DNA from: Candidatus Neomarinimicrobiota bacterium
Lineage (GTDB): Bacteria > Fidelibacterota > Marinisomatia > Marinisomatales > S15-B10
NCBI GenBank assembly: GCA_036476315.1
Contig: JAZGBI010000063.1
Span: 1-64,000, forward strand
Length of the DNA: 64,000 bases
Reading direction: 5' to 3'
Below the pieces are notes generated by a model that was given only the letters and a program-made list of their open reading frames with translations, searched no databases and was not told the origin of the DNA. Shown in pieces: positions 17,791 through 25,972 of the stretch; the first letter of the stretch is position 1, and each line of letters starts with the position of its first letter. The position numbers and the translations under genes are program-made.

Positions 17791-17928
17791 CATTGCTCCA
17801 ACCGTATGTCCCACAATAAGAAGGACTAACCAGAATGCGACCCAAAGATCGACAGTGATAAACTATTGGGTTGAAATTAGAAACGGAACAGTTATTGAAA
17901 AGAATACAGTCGTAGACTAAATTGCATC

Positions 17929-18057
17929 AGCGCGAACGAGTACTCCGGATGATGAGAAAACCAGCACTTTCAGGCATCCAATCAAGGACCAACTTGGGTG
18001 GGAAGAAATTCCCCCCTGAAGCGTCCGTTTGGATGCCTTTGGAGTGCTTGTTCGCGC
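17929..18057. repeat. 129-base nested inverted repeat
   Basis: Outer arms GCGCGAACGAGTACTCC (17930-17946) and GGAGTGCTTGTTCGCGC (18041-18057) pair at 15 of 17 positions. Inner arms AGGCATCCAA (17972-17981) and TTGGATGCCT (18029-18038) pair perfectly. No gene is seen within it. It could be a structured RNA or a small palindromic mobile element; neighbouring bases up to 18178 hold nothing else recognisable. Confidence 0.55.
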
Positions 18058-18177
18058 AATCACCCAAGAACTTCGGGGGGGATTTGTTTCATACGTTTCC
18101 GCCCCCTTCATTTCACCAATTTCCTGCTCTATTGATACGATACATCCAATATTTTGAACCTCTTGTTTCGGAATCTG

Positions 18178-18265
18178 AGGTCGGACCACGCTAAGTTATT
18201 GGTATTTAAGGGAAATCGTTCCAAGAACAGGTGTTTTCAGGCCTTCACAGTACCATTCAGAAGAG
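18178..18265. mobile_element. GGTCGGACC element, left-end fragment
   Basis: It begins GAGGTCGGACCACGCTAAG, followed by TTATTGGTATTTAAGGG and CAGGTGTTTTCAGGCCTT, matching the left part of the copy at 21434. It loses similarity after about 90 bases; no right end is visible before the small ORF at 18360. Confidence 0.5.
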
Positions 18266-18359
18266 TTCTTGCTAATCAATTATGGCAAGAGCTCTGCAAG
18301 GACAAGTTCTTATTGGGGCGTCATCAACCGGCTTGATAGGTGAGAAAAAGGATCACCAA

Positions 18360-18500
18360 ATGAGCGGCCCATCCGGAGAACATTGGCTCACCGATGAGGA
18401 AAGGCGCGAGATGAGGGAACGGTATGAGCGCCGTAAAAAAGACAATTCAAAGAAAAACCAATCGGGACGAAAGAGGCGCAAGGAATCGGATCGAAGTTGA
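18360..18500 (+). CDS. Small basic hypothetical protein (46 residues)
   Basis: An ORF with an AAGGA ribosome site eight bases before its ATG. The product starts MSGPSGEHWLTDEERREM and ends in a highly charged, lysine- and arginine-rich helix. The WLTDEERREM part resembles the start of small charged bacterial proteins of unknown role. It lies between two GGTCGGACC element copies, so it could be cargo or a chance ORF. No function can be assigned. Confidence 0.35.
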   Translation: MSGPSGEHWLTDEERREMRERYERRKKDNSKKNQSGRKRRKESDRS

Positions 18501-18606
18501 CCGAAGCAAAGAGAATCGCTGCTAAATTCGTGATGAGGCTCGCGCCTTATCATGACCGACATTTAGGTGGTTATTTGGGGTGGTAATTTGGGTGTGGTAA
18601 TTTAGC

Positions 18607-18942
18607 GTCGGACCACGCTATCTTATTGATCTTCAAAGGGTAACCTTCCAAAAACAACTGTTCTCAAGTCTTAGAACGTCGTTTTTCATGCCAACACGAC
18701 CCTTGTAAGAAGCACCAGTTCGAAAAGCCAGTCCATCCAGCGCTGTCGATCCCTGACAAATCTTAAGAGAAACTCCTTCCTGCCAGCTCCTCCTCCTGAC
18801 CCGACGGGATCTAATCAAGTCAAAAGTACAATTCTACTCCCAAAATGGCCACTCTCCCCGGGATCCTTTGGATAAGCATCAAAACACCACGTTTTCGACA
18901 TAGTTATCAAATAGAATCAAGGAATCATGCTGGTCCGACCCA
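18607..18942. mobile_element. GGTCGGACC element, long copy
   Basis: A roughly 335-base copy. The left end is GCGTCGGACCACGCTA followed by TTATTGATCTTCAAAGGG; the right part contains CAAAATGGCCACTCTCC, a degenerate GGGATCCTTTGGATAAGCATC block, then ATAGAATCAAGG and GGTCCGACCC at 18932-18941. The ends carry the same nine-base near-palindrome in inverted order. No ORF of note lies inside. The bases from 18501 to this element hold nothing recognised. Confidence 0.6.
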
Positions 18943-18986
18943 AACTTCACCCCGTGTTGCTGATGCAATCAAGTGGGACTACGAGA

Positions 18987-19262
18987 TTACCTAAAATATT
19001 GCTTTAGCTTCTTGTAGAAGCTTTCATGGGAACCTATGGAATACAAGAAAAGGGTATCTCTCTTTATCTCATAGGAGAGCAGAAGTAATTGGGGCCCGTG
19101 TTTGAATTTATGAACTCGAATCCCTCTTAGATCTCCCTTTTTCAGTTCCCCGATCTCTGGACTCTCCAAGATTAATCTAACCTGATCGTCAATCGCCAAC
19201 TGGAGTTTCTTGAAAGACTTTTTCTTGAACTTTAGAAAATGATTTGAGGCGATGACCTTCAA
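18987..19262 (-). CDS. RelE/ParE-type toxin
   Basis: A 91-residue basic protein with the RelE/ParE fold pattern: a lysine-rich first helix (NHFLKFKKKSFKKLQLAIDDQV), ESPEIGELKKGDLRGIRVHKF, a beta stretch QLLLLSYEI, and the ending LFLYSIGSHESFYKKLKQYF. The GSHE-x2-Y end is seen in a well-populated RelE/ParE branch. The start overlaps the antitoxin stop by ATGA, giving antitoxin-toxin order. Such toxins cleave ribosome-bound mRNA (RelE) or poison gyrase (ParE); which applies here cannot be told. Confidence 0.85.
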   Translation of the reverse strand: MKVIASNHFLKFKKKSFKKLQLAIDDQVRLILESPEIGELKKGDLRGIRVHKFKHGPQLLLLSYEIKRDTLFLYSIGSHESFYKKLKQYFR

Positions 19263-19489
19263 TCGATCACGCCAAACTGATATTCCTCGCCAAGTCCCGC
19301 TTCAATTTCCTTTTTTGCCTCAAGAGTTTCCTTGACGAATGACAGCGGTAAATCAGGATATTCTTCAGAAAGCATCCCGTCAGTAATATATTTCTTTATC
19401 TGTTCTGAAAGTGTTCTATGTTCCATTTCAGCTTTCACTCTCAATTTCATTTCTATGACTTCTGGAACTCTTAAAGTGACAACTTTCAT
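19259..19489 (-). CDS. Antitoxin partner of RelE/ParE toxin (ribbon-helix-helix type)
   Basis: A 76-residue protein beginning MKVVTLRVPEVIEMKLR, a ribbon-helix-helix-like beta strand and helix, followed by TLSEQIKKYITDGML and an acidic C-terminal tail (TLEAKKEIEAGLGEEYQF) of the kind that wraps the toxin. ATG 19489 is chosen over an upstream start because AGGAG lies eight bases before it and the domain begins here. It overlaps the toxin gene by four bases. It likely represses its own promoter. Confidence 0.8.
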   Translation of the reverse strand: MKVVTLRVPEVIEMKLRVKAEMEHRTLSEQIKKYITDGMLSEEYPDLPLSFVKETLEAKKEIEAGLGEEYQFGVID

Positions 19490-19786
19490 CGTGTTCTCCT
19501 GTATTTCATTCGAATACAAGTTAACTATTCTGATAATTCCTTCAAACACTTTAATGTTCTTCACGACGCAAGATGATAGGGTAATAGACTGCGGAATATT
19601 CTACCTGTCCCGCTCGGGCGGGGTGCGTAAGGGTCTCGCCATGTCGGCTGCATCTTGATTGCGATCAACGATAATAGCTCAGCAGAAAAGAATAAACAAA
19701 TAGCGGGCGGCTATGCAGAAAACATCAAGACAAGGGGGTCAAGTCTGCCGTTGCCCCCTCTTTTCAATGAACTTGCTAAGACTATT

Positions 19787-21133
19787 TTATCCCGTTCCTC
19801 TGTAAATCACTCGCCAAATCTTTCCCTCGACAGAGTCAGAGATATACAGTGACCCATCAGGCCCCTGCGCAAGGCCCATTGGACGAGACCGTACCTGGTC
19901 GGGCCACGTGATCCTTTCCATACCGGCGAATCCATCCGCGAAAATCTCCCATTCACCTGAAGGTAACTGCCCGTCGAATGGCACAAAAACGACTTTGTAC
20001 CCCTGTTGAGGTAGTGGTGCCCGGTTCCATGAACCATGGAAAGCGATGAAAGCACCACCATGGTACTGTTGGGGGAAATGATCCCCGGTATAAAACAAAA
20101 CGTCATTGGGTGCCCAGTGGCCAGGGAAAGCCATGATTGGTTTGTCGAACTCATCGCAACGGCCGGTCATGTTCCCGTCACCACCATATTCCGGTGCGAG
20201 CACCTTCTTCTCCTGGATTTGATCATAGTAACAGTAAGGCCAGCCAAAATTCGATCCCTCTTTCACCAGCAAAAACTCTTCAGCAGGCAATTCCGCGTTT
20301 TGTTCTGCAGTATAGATGTTTGGCCAGAGCGCGTTTAGCTGGTCACGTCCATGCTGGACAACGTATAAATAATGACTGAGAGGATTCCAGGCGATGGCGA
20401 CGGCGTTGCGAATACCGCTTGCGAAAATGTGTCCATGGGATACCTGAGTCTGGCCTAACCGTTCCACCTCGAAACGCCAGATCCCACCATGACGTTCCAA
20501 CTGAGGGCATGGATCAAGCCCTGGCGATTCGGGTATACGTGTTTCTTCCTGGCAGGCGTTTGAGGGAGCTCCCACGTTTACGTACATCCAGCCGTCCCCA
20601 TCGAATGCGAACGGTTTAACTGCGTGCTGATCCTGGACCGGGAAGCCAGTGACAACAGTCTCGGGCGGAGTCACAGGAAGCAGCTCCCCTTCAACTAATC
20701 GATAGCGGACCACGGCCGTGTCCGAGCCGAAGTAGAGATATCCGTTATGGATGTCAATGCCCGTACCGCCAGCTTCTCCAAATCCGTCGATAATATCCGC
20801 TCTGCCGTTGCCCGTAGTGTCGCGAAGAGCGATGATCCCGCCCTCTTGTGTCGGTCGTCGGAGAGCCACGTAAATGTCTCCATTCTCGTTCACTGTCAGG
20901 TGCCGGGTTCGACCCAGGCTGTCGGCTATAACAAAGGCGCAGAACCCATCAGGCAACTGAATTCCCCCATTGTCATTATCGCACTCTAACCGCCCAGTTT
21001 CATGTGGTGGGGAATCACTCTGAACTTGCTTTACATAGCAACCATCAACAGATAGAAGAAGTGAGGTCCAGATAAGAAGATGAATCACACTATTCAGCGT
21101 TCCTGTTACAGCAGTCTCGAAAGACTTAGTCAC
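19787..21133 (-). CDS. PQQ-type sugar/sorbosone dehydrogenase-like beta-propeller, exported
   Basis: A 448-residue exported protein. The N-terminal helix IHLLIWTSLLLSVDGC looks like a lipoprotein-type signal ending at cysteine. The rest is a soluble glucose/sorbosone dehydrogenase-type propeller: LPDGFCAFVIADSLGR, ITVALRRP-like strands, HGHIFASGIRNAVAIAW, GSNFGWPYCYYD, FIAFHGSWNRAPLPQQGY and RSRPMGLAQGPDGSLYISD. The GSNFGWP and FHGSWNR motifs are typical of the family. The start is placed at GTG 21133, with AAGGAG seven bases upstream, rather than at an ATG 19 codons earlier that has no signal sequence. It probably oxidises a sugar in the periplasm, but the cofactor and substrate are untested. 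Confidence 0.82.
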   Translation of the reverse strand: MTKSFETAVTGTLNSVIHLLIWTSLLLSVDGCYVKQVQSDSPPHETGRLECDNDNGGIQLPDGFCAFVIADSLGRTRHLTVNENGDIYVALRRPTQEGGIIALRDTTGNGRADIIDGFGEAGGTGIDIHNGYLYFGSDTAVVRYRLVEGELLPVTPPETVVTGFPVQDQHAVKPFAFDGDGWMYVNVGAPSNACQEETRIPESPGLDPCPQLERHGGIWRFEVERLGQTQVSHGHIFASGIRNAVAIAWNPLSHYLYVVQHGRDQLNALWPNIYTAEQNAELPAEEFLLVKEGSNFGWPYCYYDQIQEKKVLAPEYGGDGNMTGRCDEFDKPIMAFPGHWAPNDVLFYTGDHFPQQYHGGAFIAFHGSWNRAPLPQQGYKVVFVPFDGQLPSGEWEIFADGFAGMERITWPDQVRSRPMGLAQGPDGSLYISDSVEGKIWRVIYRGTG

Positions 21134-21396
21134 TAGTAGCCTCCTTGCTTCGTTGAGGACATCAGTTTTCGGCGACGGGGGCAGATTCAAAAAACTGATG
21201 CTTCAATGCACTAGGTATTTTCGAACTGATCTAGCCATTATCAAAAGAATATTTAACTACAGATATTTCCATCGACTAGCGATAGGGAGTAGCAGGTGAA
21301 GATCTGGGGAGATGTTCTGGTGGGATATCAGACATTGCAGTCACCCTGAGATATACGGAACTCAGCAAGAGATCAGCCAGGGATAGGGTGTTTGTT

Positions 21397-21700
21397 GGGG
21401 TCGGACAAAGCTAAGTTATTGAAAGTGTTTGTTGGGGTCGGACCAAGCTAAGTTATTGATATTTAAGGGGATTTGTTCCAAAAGCAGGTGTTTTCGGGCC
21501 TTAAAACGCTCTTTTTGGTGTCAAAATGACCCCTCTAAGAACCATACTTAACCGGGTATGTGGTGTCTGTTAGCTCGGGGCATTCCCTTAAACGTACGAT
21601 CTTACCCCTCAAAAGGCCACTCTCCACAGGATCCTGCGGATAAGGACTAAAATAGCCCCTTTTTGACACAATTATCCAATAAGATCAATCTCTACTGGTG
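21397..21700. mobile_element. GGTCGGACC element with a duplicated left end
   Basis: The main copy starts at 21434 (GGGGTCGGACCAAGCTAAG) and includes TTATTGATATTTAAGGGG, CAGGTGTTTTCGGGCCTT, the palindromic block TCCACAGGATCCTGCGGA at 21623-21640, and CACAATTATCCAATAAGATCAA. The first 30 bases occur an extra time at 21397, joined by GTGTTTGTTGG, which also precedes the first copy. No coding region. The remainder of the gap 21134-21887 holds nothing recognised. Confidence 0.6.
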
Positions 21701-21887
21701 TCGGACTCCATCATAATACAGAAAAGTTAATAATCAAGATGTGACCCCATTCGCGGGATCAGAGCCGCTCAGAATCTAGTTGATGAGTCTAAATCTTGTG
21801 CAAATACAATGAGCAGACAATGTTTGCAACTCTATTATTATATCTACCGAACTAGGTTGGAGAAGTTGCAACGACGGTTTATCTGAC

Positions 21888-22706
21888 TCATAACACGTAG
21901 GCTAGTCCAGTGGTGAGTTCAACATCGTATTTTTTCAAGCTCTTTTCCACGCCATTTTCCACCACGGTAGGAGGGTCATTATCGTAGCGTGCGTTCATTT
22001 TGATCGCCACCGATAGTTTTCCCGTCAGAGCGAAGGTAAGACCTCCATCAAGAAGTACCCGGAAGTCAAACAAACGCGTTATGTCCGGTTGAAAATACGT
22101 TGAAACCTGAAGCAAAAGCCTCTCATCTGGCTCCCAACCAAGGACCAAGTAATTAGTTGAGCGGAGAAGGTTCTTCAAAGTGTCTTCAGGGGCCTTGGCG
22201 TTCCTAATAAGTTCTTGTTCCCACATGAAGCCCAAGCCGGTCAGGAGCCTGATGAGTGGTTTACCTTTTTCATCAGCTGCTCCTCCCAGCCATCGAATCC
22301 GCAGGCCGCCTCCAGCCAGGTTTCTATCCTTAAGTCGTAAGAATTGGTTGAATTCTTTCTGCATAAACCCTTCGACAAGAATCCCTCCGTGAAGAGATTG
22401 AGTTCGACGCAGGTGGACGAATCCTTTATTCATAAACAGTGAATCGGTCTCTCCCAATTGGCGACCGATCACAAGGAACGTATGGTCTGCCCCTTTCAGA
22501 TAGTCGAATCGAAGGGTGCCGTTCATACGTAAGAGCCTGGAATTGCCCGCCACAACGCCAACGTCTATGTCCAAGGCCGGATGCAGGCCTGGAGTAAGTT
22601 CCCCTTTCCGCATGGCTTCAGTGTTTATCTGGGCCGAGAGGACAGGTCCTATGGCAAGCATTGCCACGCACCATAAACTAGTAGCGATAGATTTACCTAA
22701 AAACAC
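21888..22706 (-). CDS. DUF481-like outer-membrane protein
   Basis: A 272-residue exported protein with a signal peptide (TSLWCVAMLAIGPVLSAQ) and alternating hydrophobic strands typical of an outer-membrane barrel. Segments LRMNGTLRFDYLKG, NKGFVHLRRTQSLH, EGFMQKEFNQFLRLKDR and AGGGLRIRWLG match the rhythm of DUF481 (YdiY-like) proteins; the last strand ends in leucine rather than the usual aromatic residue. The ORF begins at GTG 22706 with a weak ribosome site. It is a lone gene. Function is unknown; relatives are induced by salt or acid in other bacteria. Confidence 0.65.
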   Translation of the reverse strand: MFLGKSIATSLWCVAMLAIGPVLSAQINTEAMRKGELTPGLHPALDIDVGVVAGNSRLLRMNGTLRFDYLKGADHTFLVIGRQLGETDSLFMNKGFVHLRRTQSLHGGILVEGFMQKEFNQFLRLKDRNLAGGGLRIRWLGGAADEKGKPLIRLLTGLGFMWEQELIRNAKAPEDTLKNLLRSTNYLVLGWEPDERLLLQVSTYFQPDITRLFDFRVLLDGGLTFALTGKLSVAIKMNARYDNDPPTVVENGVEKSLKKYDVELTTGLAYVL

Positions 22707-23327
22707 GTCTAGGCTTGATAGCTTCCGCGAAGCTGTCCTCTATTCAATCGAGTTTAGCACCCGTCGTGAATCGTTTCGTGGGCATGGGGTCATGGTCATG
22801 GGGCCACATCTTAATTATTAACTATTTTCCTTTCCCTACGCCTCAGGTTGTAACCTGTTATCCCTTGTTGGAGAAATGGAGTATTGGGACATGGACACTA
22901 GTTAGCAGCGGCAGTTGGCAATAAGCAGTCACCATCCAAGATAAAAGGAAAAGGTTCAAGGAACAAGTAGCAAGGGTCAAGGATCAAGTAAGCAGTATCC
23001 AGGAACCAGCGGCAGTTGGCAGCACGCAGAAGACGACACAAAGGACTAAAGATAAAAGGAGCAGTTGACAGTGGGCAGGAGGTAGCAGTTTTCTCAGAGC
23101 TTTCTTATAAAAAGGGGTCAAGTCTGCTGTTGACCCTTGCGTAAATCGGGTGACATCTTTGGGCGTTGGGGTCACATCTTAAATGTTCAGCGTCGAGGAA
23201 TTGATTGCTAAATTACCAAGAGTCAAAGGCAGACTTGTTTACTTCTCTCACAGGACAAATTAAAAGAAATGAATAAGGCAAGACGAGAACAGGCAAGCCC
23301 GTCCCCAGTTGGAACGTTCCCTGAAAG
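22707..23327. repeat. Gene-free stretch with heptamer-word array
   Basis: Contains a degenerate array at about 22905-23100 with GGCAGTTGGCA, CAAGG-NN and CAAGTA words. Short direct-repeat tags follow: GGGGTCAAGTCTGCTGTTGACCC at 23114 (an inverted pair GGGTCAA/TTGACCC) and GGGGTCACATCTTAA at 23166. The same tags appear near 19730, 21740 and 24570. No gene is supported. Confidence 0.6.
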
Positions 23328-24191
23328 TTGGGGGCGTTGGTGAGTTCGAGTCTTGATCACTCTGCTATTGCGGGCAGGAACTGGAAGCTGGAAAAAAGAG
23401 ACCACGCCACATTTGATTTAACGTCCATAACCTATTACACCCCCATTGGTTTAACATTTCTTGCGGGTCTGTTGACCAGGAAGATGCGTCTATCCAGCAC
23501 AGGGGAAGTATCGGTAAATGATCAGGTTATAAACTACCTGGAACGAATCGACTTCCTGAAGTTCGCGGATGAGAGTTTTCACGGCAATGTTTCTATTATC
23601 CCGGAAAGACCCTCTATTCAAAGGCGTTCTCTCCCGGAAAGTCTCGTGGAGTTCTGCCTCATCAACATCAGAGACGTGGACGAATTGGAGACGGTCATCG
23701 ATAGACTGTCCACTTTATGCTCTGAAAGAGCTGCAGACATAATTCCCTATCCTTACGTAAATGATGTTTTTGCGAAGTTACTTGACAACATCTTCCGGCA
23801 TTCCCACACTACCGAGGCGTTCGTCGTTGCTCAAACGGCATCGGGATGTGTGCGTATATCCATTAGTGATGTAGGTGTCGGGATTCCCCAAAACATTAGA
23901 TCCCAATATGGATCTGTTTCTACAGATAGTGAGGCAATCAGGAAAGCGACAGAACTCGGTATTACAACTAGCGAAGGAGGGACAGAATTGACGCTTCTTA
24001 GAGACTACATAGTTGACCCTGAAGATTATCTATTCATTGCTTCGAATCAAGGATGCGTTACTTTTCGTAGAAACAGGTCATTCACACACAGAAAATACGA
24101 CAGCAATTTTTCAGGTACCTTTGTTGAGATCTGCTTTAAGATTGAGTCTAAATATAGAAGGCAGCTTGAGGATAGCGATCTGCTTTTTTGA
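23328..24191 (+). CDS. STAS-like/GHKL ATP-binding protein
   Basis: A 287-residue soluble protein. The N-terminal third (FDLTSITYYTPIGLTFLAGLL, then a YLERIDFLKF segment) resembles a STAS-type fold. The C-terminal part (about 130-275) is a GHKL ATPase with the N-box KLLDNIFRHS, G1-like ISDVGVGIP and SEGGTELTLLRDY in the ATP-lid region. It lacks a HisKA domain, so it is more like an anti-sigma/SpoIIAB-type switch kinase than a sensor kinase. The start is TTG 23328 (or GTG 23340); a TGA lies just upstream in frame. Its 3' end overlaps a convergent DUF4325 gene by 44 bases. Confidence 0.75.
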   Translation: MGALVSSSLDHSAIAGRNWKLEKRDHATFDLTSITYYTPIGLTFLAGLLTRKMRLSSTGEVSVNDQVINYLERIDFLKFADESFHGNVSIIPERPSIQRRSLPESLVEFCLINIRDVDELETVIDRLSTLCSERAADIIPYPYVNDVFAKLLDNIFRHSHTTEAFVVAQTASGCVRISISDVGVGIPQNIRSQYGSVSTDSEAIRKATELGITTSEGGTELTLLRDYIVDPEDYLFIASNQGCVTFRRNRSFTHRKYDSNFSGTFVEICFKIESKYRRQLEDSDLLF

Positions 24192-24480
24192 ATATCTGAG
24201 GATCGACCTTCGTGATTCTAATAAGAGAGGCAATTTTGAACCGCACAGCGTCACCAATATTAATCAGTTCTACATGATACCCATCCTCATATAGTTTCAA
24301 TATTGTGGCCTGAATGAAGGAAACTGAGACATCTCTTATCCCGTCGAAACCGAAGACTATGCGACCTGGTTTCCAATTTTGTCGCCCAAGAGAATTTGTT
24401 ATAAGCGAGCACAGGGAATTTCCCGAATGCCTCGTCAATGTATGCTGGGTGTGAGATGATATTTTGACCACTGCGTCCAT
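24148..24480 (-). CDS. STAS-like DUF4325 domain protein
   Basis: A 110-residue protein with a ribosome site (AGAAGAGG) eight bases before its ATG. The core GRIVFGFDGIRDVSVSFIQATILKLYEDGYHVELINIGDAVRFKIASLI is the DUF4325 pattern: a beta strand ending in FDG, the conserved SVSFIQA helix and an NIGDAVRFKI end. DUF4325 is a STAS-like fold often encoded beside GHKL ATPases such as the gene at 23328, which here faces it tail to tail with a 44-base overlap. By analogy with anti-anti-sigma factors it could be the ATPase's binding partner; that is inference. Confidence 0.8.
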   Translation of the reverse strand: MDAVVKISSHTQHTLTRHSGNSLCSLITNSLGRQNWKPGRIVFGFDGIRDVSVSFIQATILKLYEDGYHVELINIGDAVRFKIASLIRITKVDPQIFKKADRYPQAAFYI

Positions 24481-24564
24481 CTTGTAGACCTCTTCTTTTC
24501 ACCAATTTACAACAATATAAGGTTTAAGACAGTTCCCAGTTTTGGAGAGATGGGGAGCTGCAGC

Positions 24565-24870
24565 AATGGGAAAAGGGGTCAAGACTGCTACGAATGTTTA
24601 TGGCAAGATAAAACTGTACCAGTTGTGGCAAAATTAGGATGTACAGTTTTTCGCTTGAGAGCGGAGTTAGAAAAAGTGAAGAAATAATTAGCTGGACTTT
24701 TGAAAGTAAGAACCAAGAGAAAGAACAGTAGCAGTCCCGAGGCGTCGGGATCTCCGCTCCGCTCCGATTGGCAGTGGCAGTGGGCTCCGCCGTTGGTGGG
24801 ATTTCCGCCCCGAGAAACCGTCGGGATTTCGCTCTGCTCAACTACGCTCCGACGTAATGAGGGGCATGCC
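24565..24870. repeat. Repeat-rich gap with GGGGTCAAG tag and GTCGGAGCG block
   Basis: Starts with GGGGTCAAGACTGC and contains AGTCCCGAGGCGTCGGGATC followed by GCAGTGGCAGTGGG words. At 24813-24862 it holds CGCCCCGAGA, CGTCGGGATTTCGCT, CTCAACTACGCTCCGACGT. The reverse complement of that last block is found at 63813-63879, and the CCCGAGG-x-TCGGGATCTCCGCT part recurs at 25774. No gene. Confidence 0.6.
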
Positions 24871-24882
24871 GCAAACGCTTAC

Positions 24883-25176
24883 TTATACACCCACTAACTC
24901 TAGCTTCTTTACTTCCTTGAGGTCTGTTGTCCGTTTGGCGTGCCAGAGTGAATAGTGGTCCTGCATGGCCATCCAGCTTTCCGGACTCCGACCCAATACC
25001 CGGGAAAGACGTAGCGCCATTTCTGGCGTAACATTACTTTCACCATTCAATAGTCGGATAAAGGTAGAAGGCGCTACATTAAGATTCTTTGCCACTTTTC
25101 TGGCACTCAAACCAAACGGTTCCAGGTAGACCTCTCTGATGAATTCACCAGGATGGGGAGGGTTGTGCATGCTCAT
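24883..25176 (-). CDS. higA: HigA-family antitoxin
   Basis: A 97-residue XRE protein beginning MSMHNPPHPGEFIREVYLEP, the hallmark HigA start, followed by the helix-turn-helix LSARKVAKNLNVAPSTFIRLLNGESNVTPEMALRLSRVLGRSPESWMAMQ. It binds and neutralises the HigB toxin encoded immediately upstream and normally represses the operon. It overlaps higB by four bases (ATGA), in the toxin-first order usual for this family. Confidence 0.92.
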   Translation of the reverse strand: MSMHNPPHPGEFIREVYLEPFGLSARKVAKNLNVAPSTFIRLLNGESNVTPEMALRLSRVLGRSPESWMAMQDHYSLWHAKRTTDLKEVKKLELVGV

Positions 25177-25457
25177 GAGTGATAATCCTCGTAATTGACA
25201 ATATGGGCGTTTCCATTTTCAAATTTGAAGGTGACGCGCCAATTGCCGCTGACCGATATTGACCAGATGCCTTTTCGGCCCCCTTTCAATTGATGTAAGT
25301 TAAATCCAGGGATATTCATATCATCAATATTGGCGGCGGTATCCAAGGCGGCCAACATGAGGCGCAGTCGCTTCGCGTGTGCCGCTTGAATGTCGGCCAT
25401 AGATCCTGTCTCAAAGAATTTTCGTAGCCCTTTGTGCTTAAACGACAGAATCACCAT
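25173..25457 (-). CDS. higB: HigB-type ribosome-dependent mRNA interferase toxin
   Basis: A 94-residue RelE-superfamily toxin of the HigB branch: FKHKGLRKFFETGSMADIQAAHAKRLRLMLAALDTA, then INIPG-like DMNIPGFNLHQLKGGRKGIWSISVSGNWRVTFKFENGNAHIVNYEDYH. The HQLKG-x4-WSI-x4-WR pattern and the NYEDYH end are diagnostic. It cleaves mRNA at the ribosome in characterised relatives. It forms an operon with higA. There is little room for a leader: a TATATT-like box lies two bases before the ATG. Confidence 0.92.
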   Translation of the reverse strand: MVILSFKHKGLRKFFETGSMADIQAAHAKRLRLMLAALDTAANIDDMNIPGFNLHQLKGGRKGIWSISVSGNWRVTFKFENGNAHIVNYEDYHS

Positions 25458-25459
25458 CT

Positions 25460-25488
25460 AATATAGCACGTTGCGCGCCACGCAACAA
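25460..25488 (-). promoter_or_regulatory. Palindromic operator candidate upstream of higBA
   Basis: GTTGCG-CGCCA-CGCAAC at 25470-25486 is a perfect six-base inverted repeat with a five-base centre. It sits between a TTGTTG box and a TATATT box (17-base spacing, read on the minus strand). The boxes are so close to the ATG that a transcript from them would begin inside the first codons, so the promoter part is uncertain. A HigA-bound operator at this place is plausible. Confidence 0.4.
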
Positions 25489-25638
25489 CAAGTTTTCTCT
25501 CACGTTCATGAGAATAACAAGTTGCTAGCTGCTGATGTTGAGGATTTTGTGAAGGACCTGAATGGCGTACTGGTTCTTTTCAGGACTATGAAGGATAAAA
25601 AGATTACGGAGAGCGATCTGGGAAAACTGGTGGAATAG
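25486..25638 (+). pseudogene. Orphan 3' coding fragment
   Basis: A plus-strand open frame with protein-like sequence but no normal start: ENNKLLAADVEDFVKDL, then LVLFRTMKDKKITESDL and GKLVE before TAG. It reads like the last 40 residues of a helical protein whose 5' part is gone; the upstream bases belong to the higBA promoter. It suggests that the higBA cassette or its boundary displaced an older gene. The family is not recognised. Confidence 0.35.
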
Positions 25639-25659
25639 GTAGGAGAGCACTACGGGGAA

Positions 25660-25972
25660 CACATTGAAGAACCCCTGTACGCTTACGCTACAGGGCAGGC
25701 CCCGATACAGTCGCTTCGCTCCCTACAGGGCAGGCAAGCTCCAAGATCCAAAAACCAGAAGTCAAAGTTGGCAGTCCCGAGGGATCGGGATCTCCGCTAC
25801 GCTTCGATTGGCAGGAGGCAGGGTCAAGATAAAGGATAAAAGAGAAAAGATAAAAGGACCAGTTGGCAGTTGGCAGCGCTAGACGTTATGAGTTATGTGT
25901 TAAGAGTTAATGGAAAGAGGTTCGATGTTCGATAGCAACCAGGGACCAGTTACCGACAGTGGGCAGGGAGAA
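25660..25972. repeat. Repeat-rich gap
   Basis: Contains CCCCTGTACGCTTACGCTAC followed by AGGGCAGG (a variant of the CCCCCGTACGGT block at 26905 and 38632), a second CCCGAGGGATCGGGATCTCCGCT block at 25775, and CAAGATAAAGGATAAAAGAG plus GGCAGTTGGCAG words. No gene is supported between the coding fragment ending at 25638 and vapC. Confidence 0.6.
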
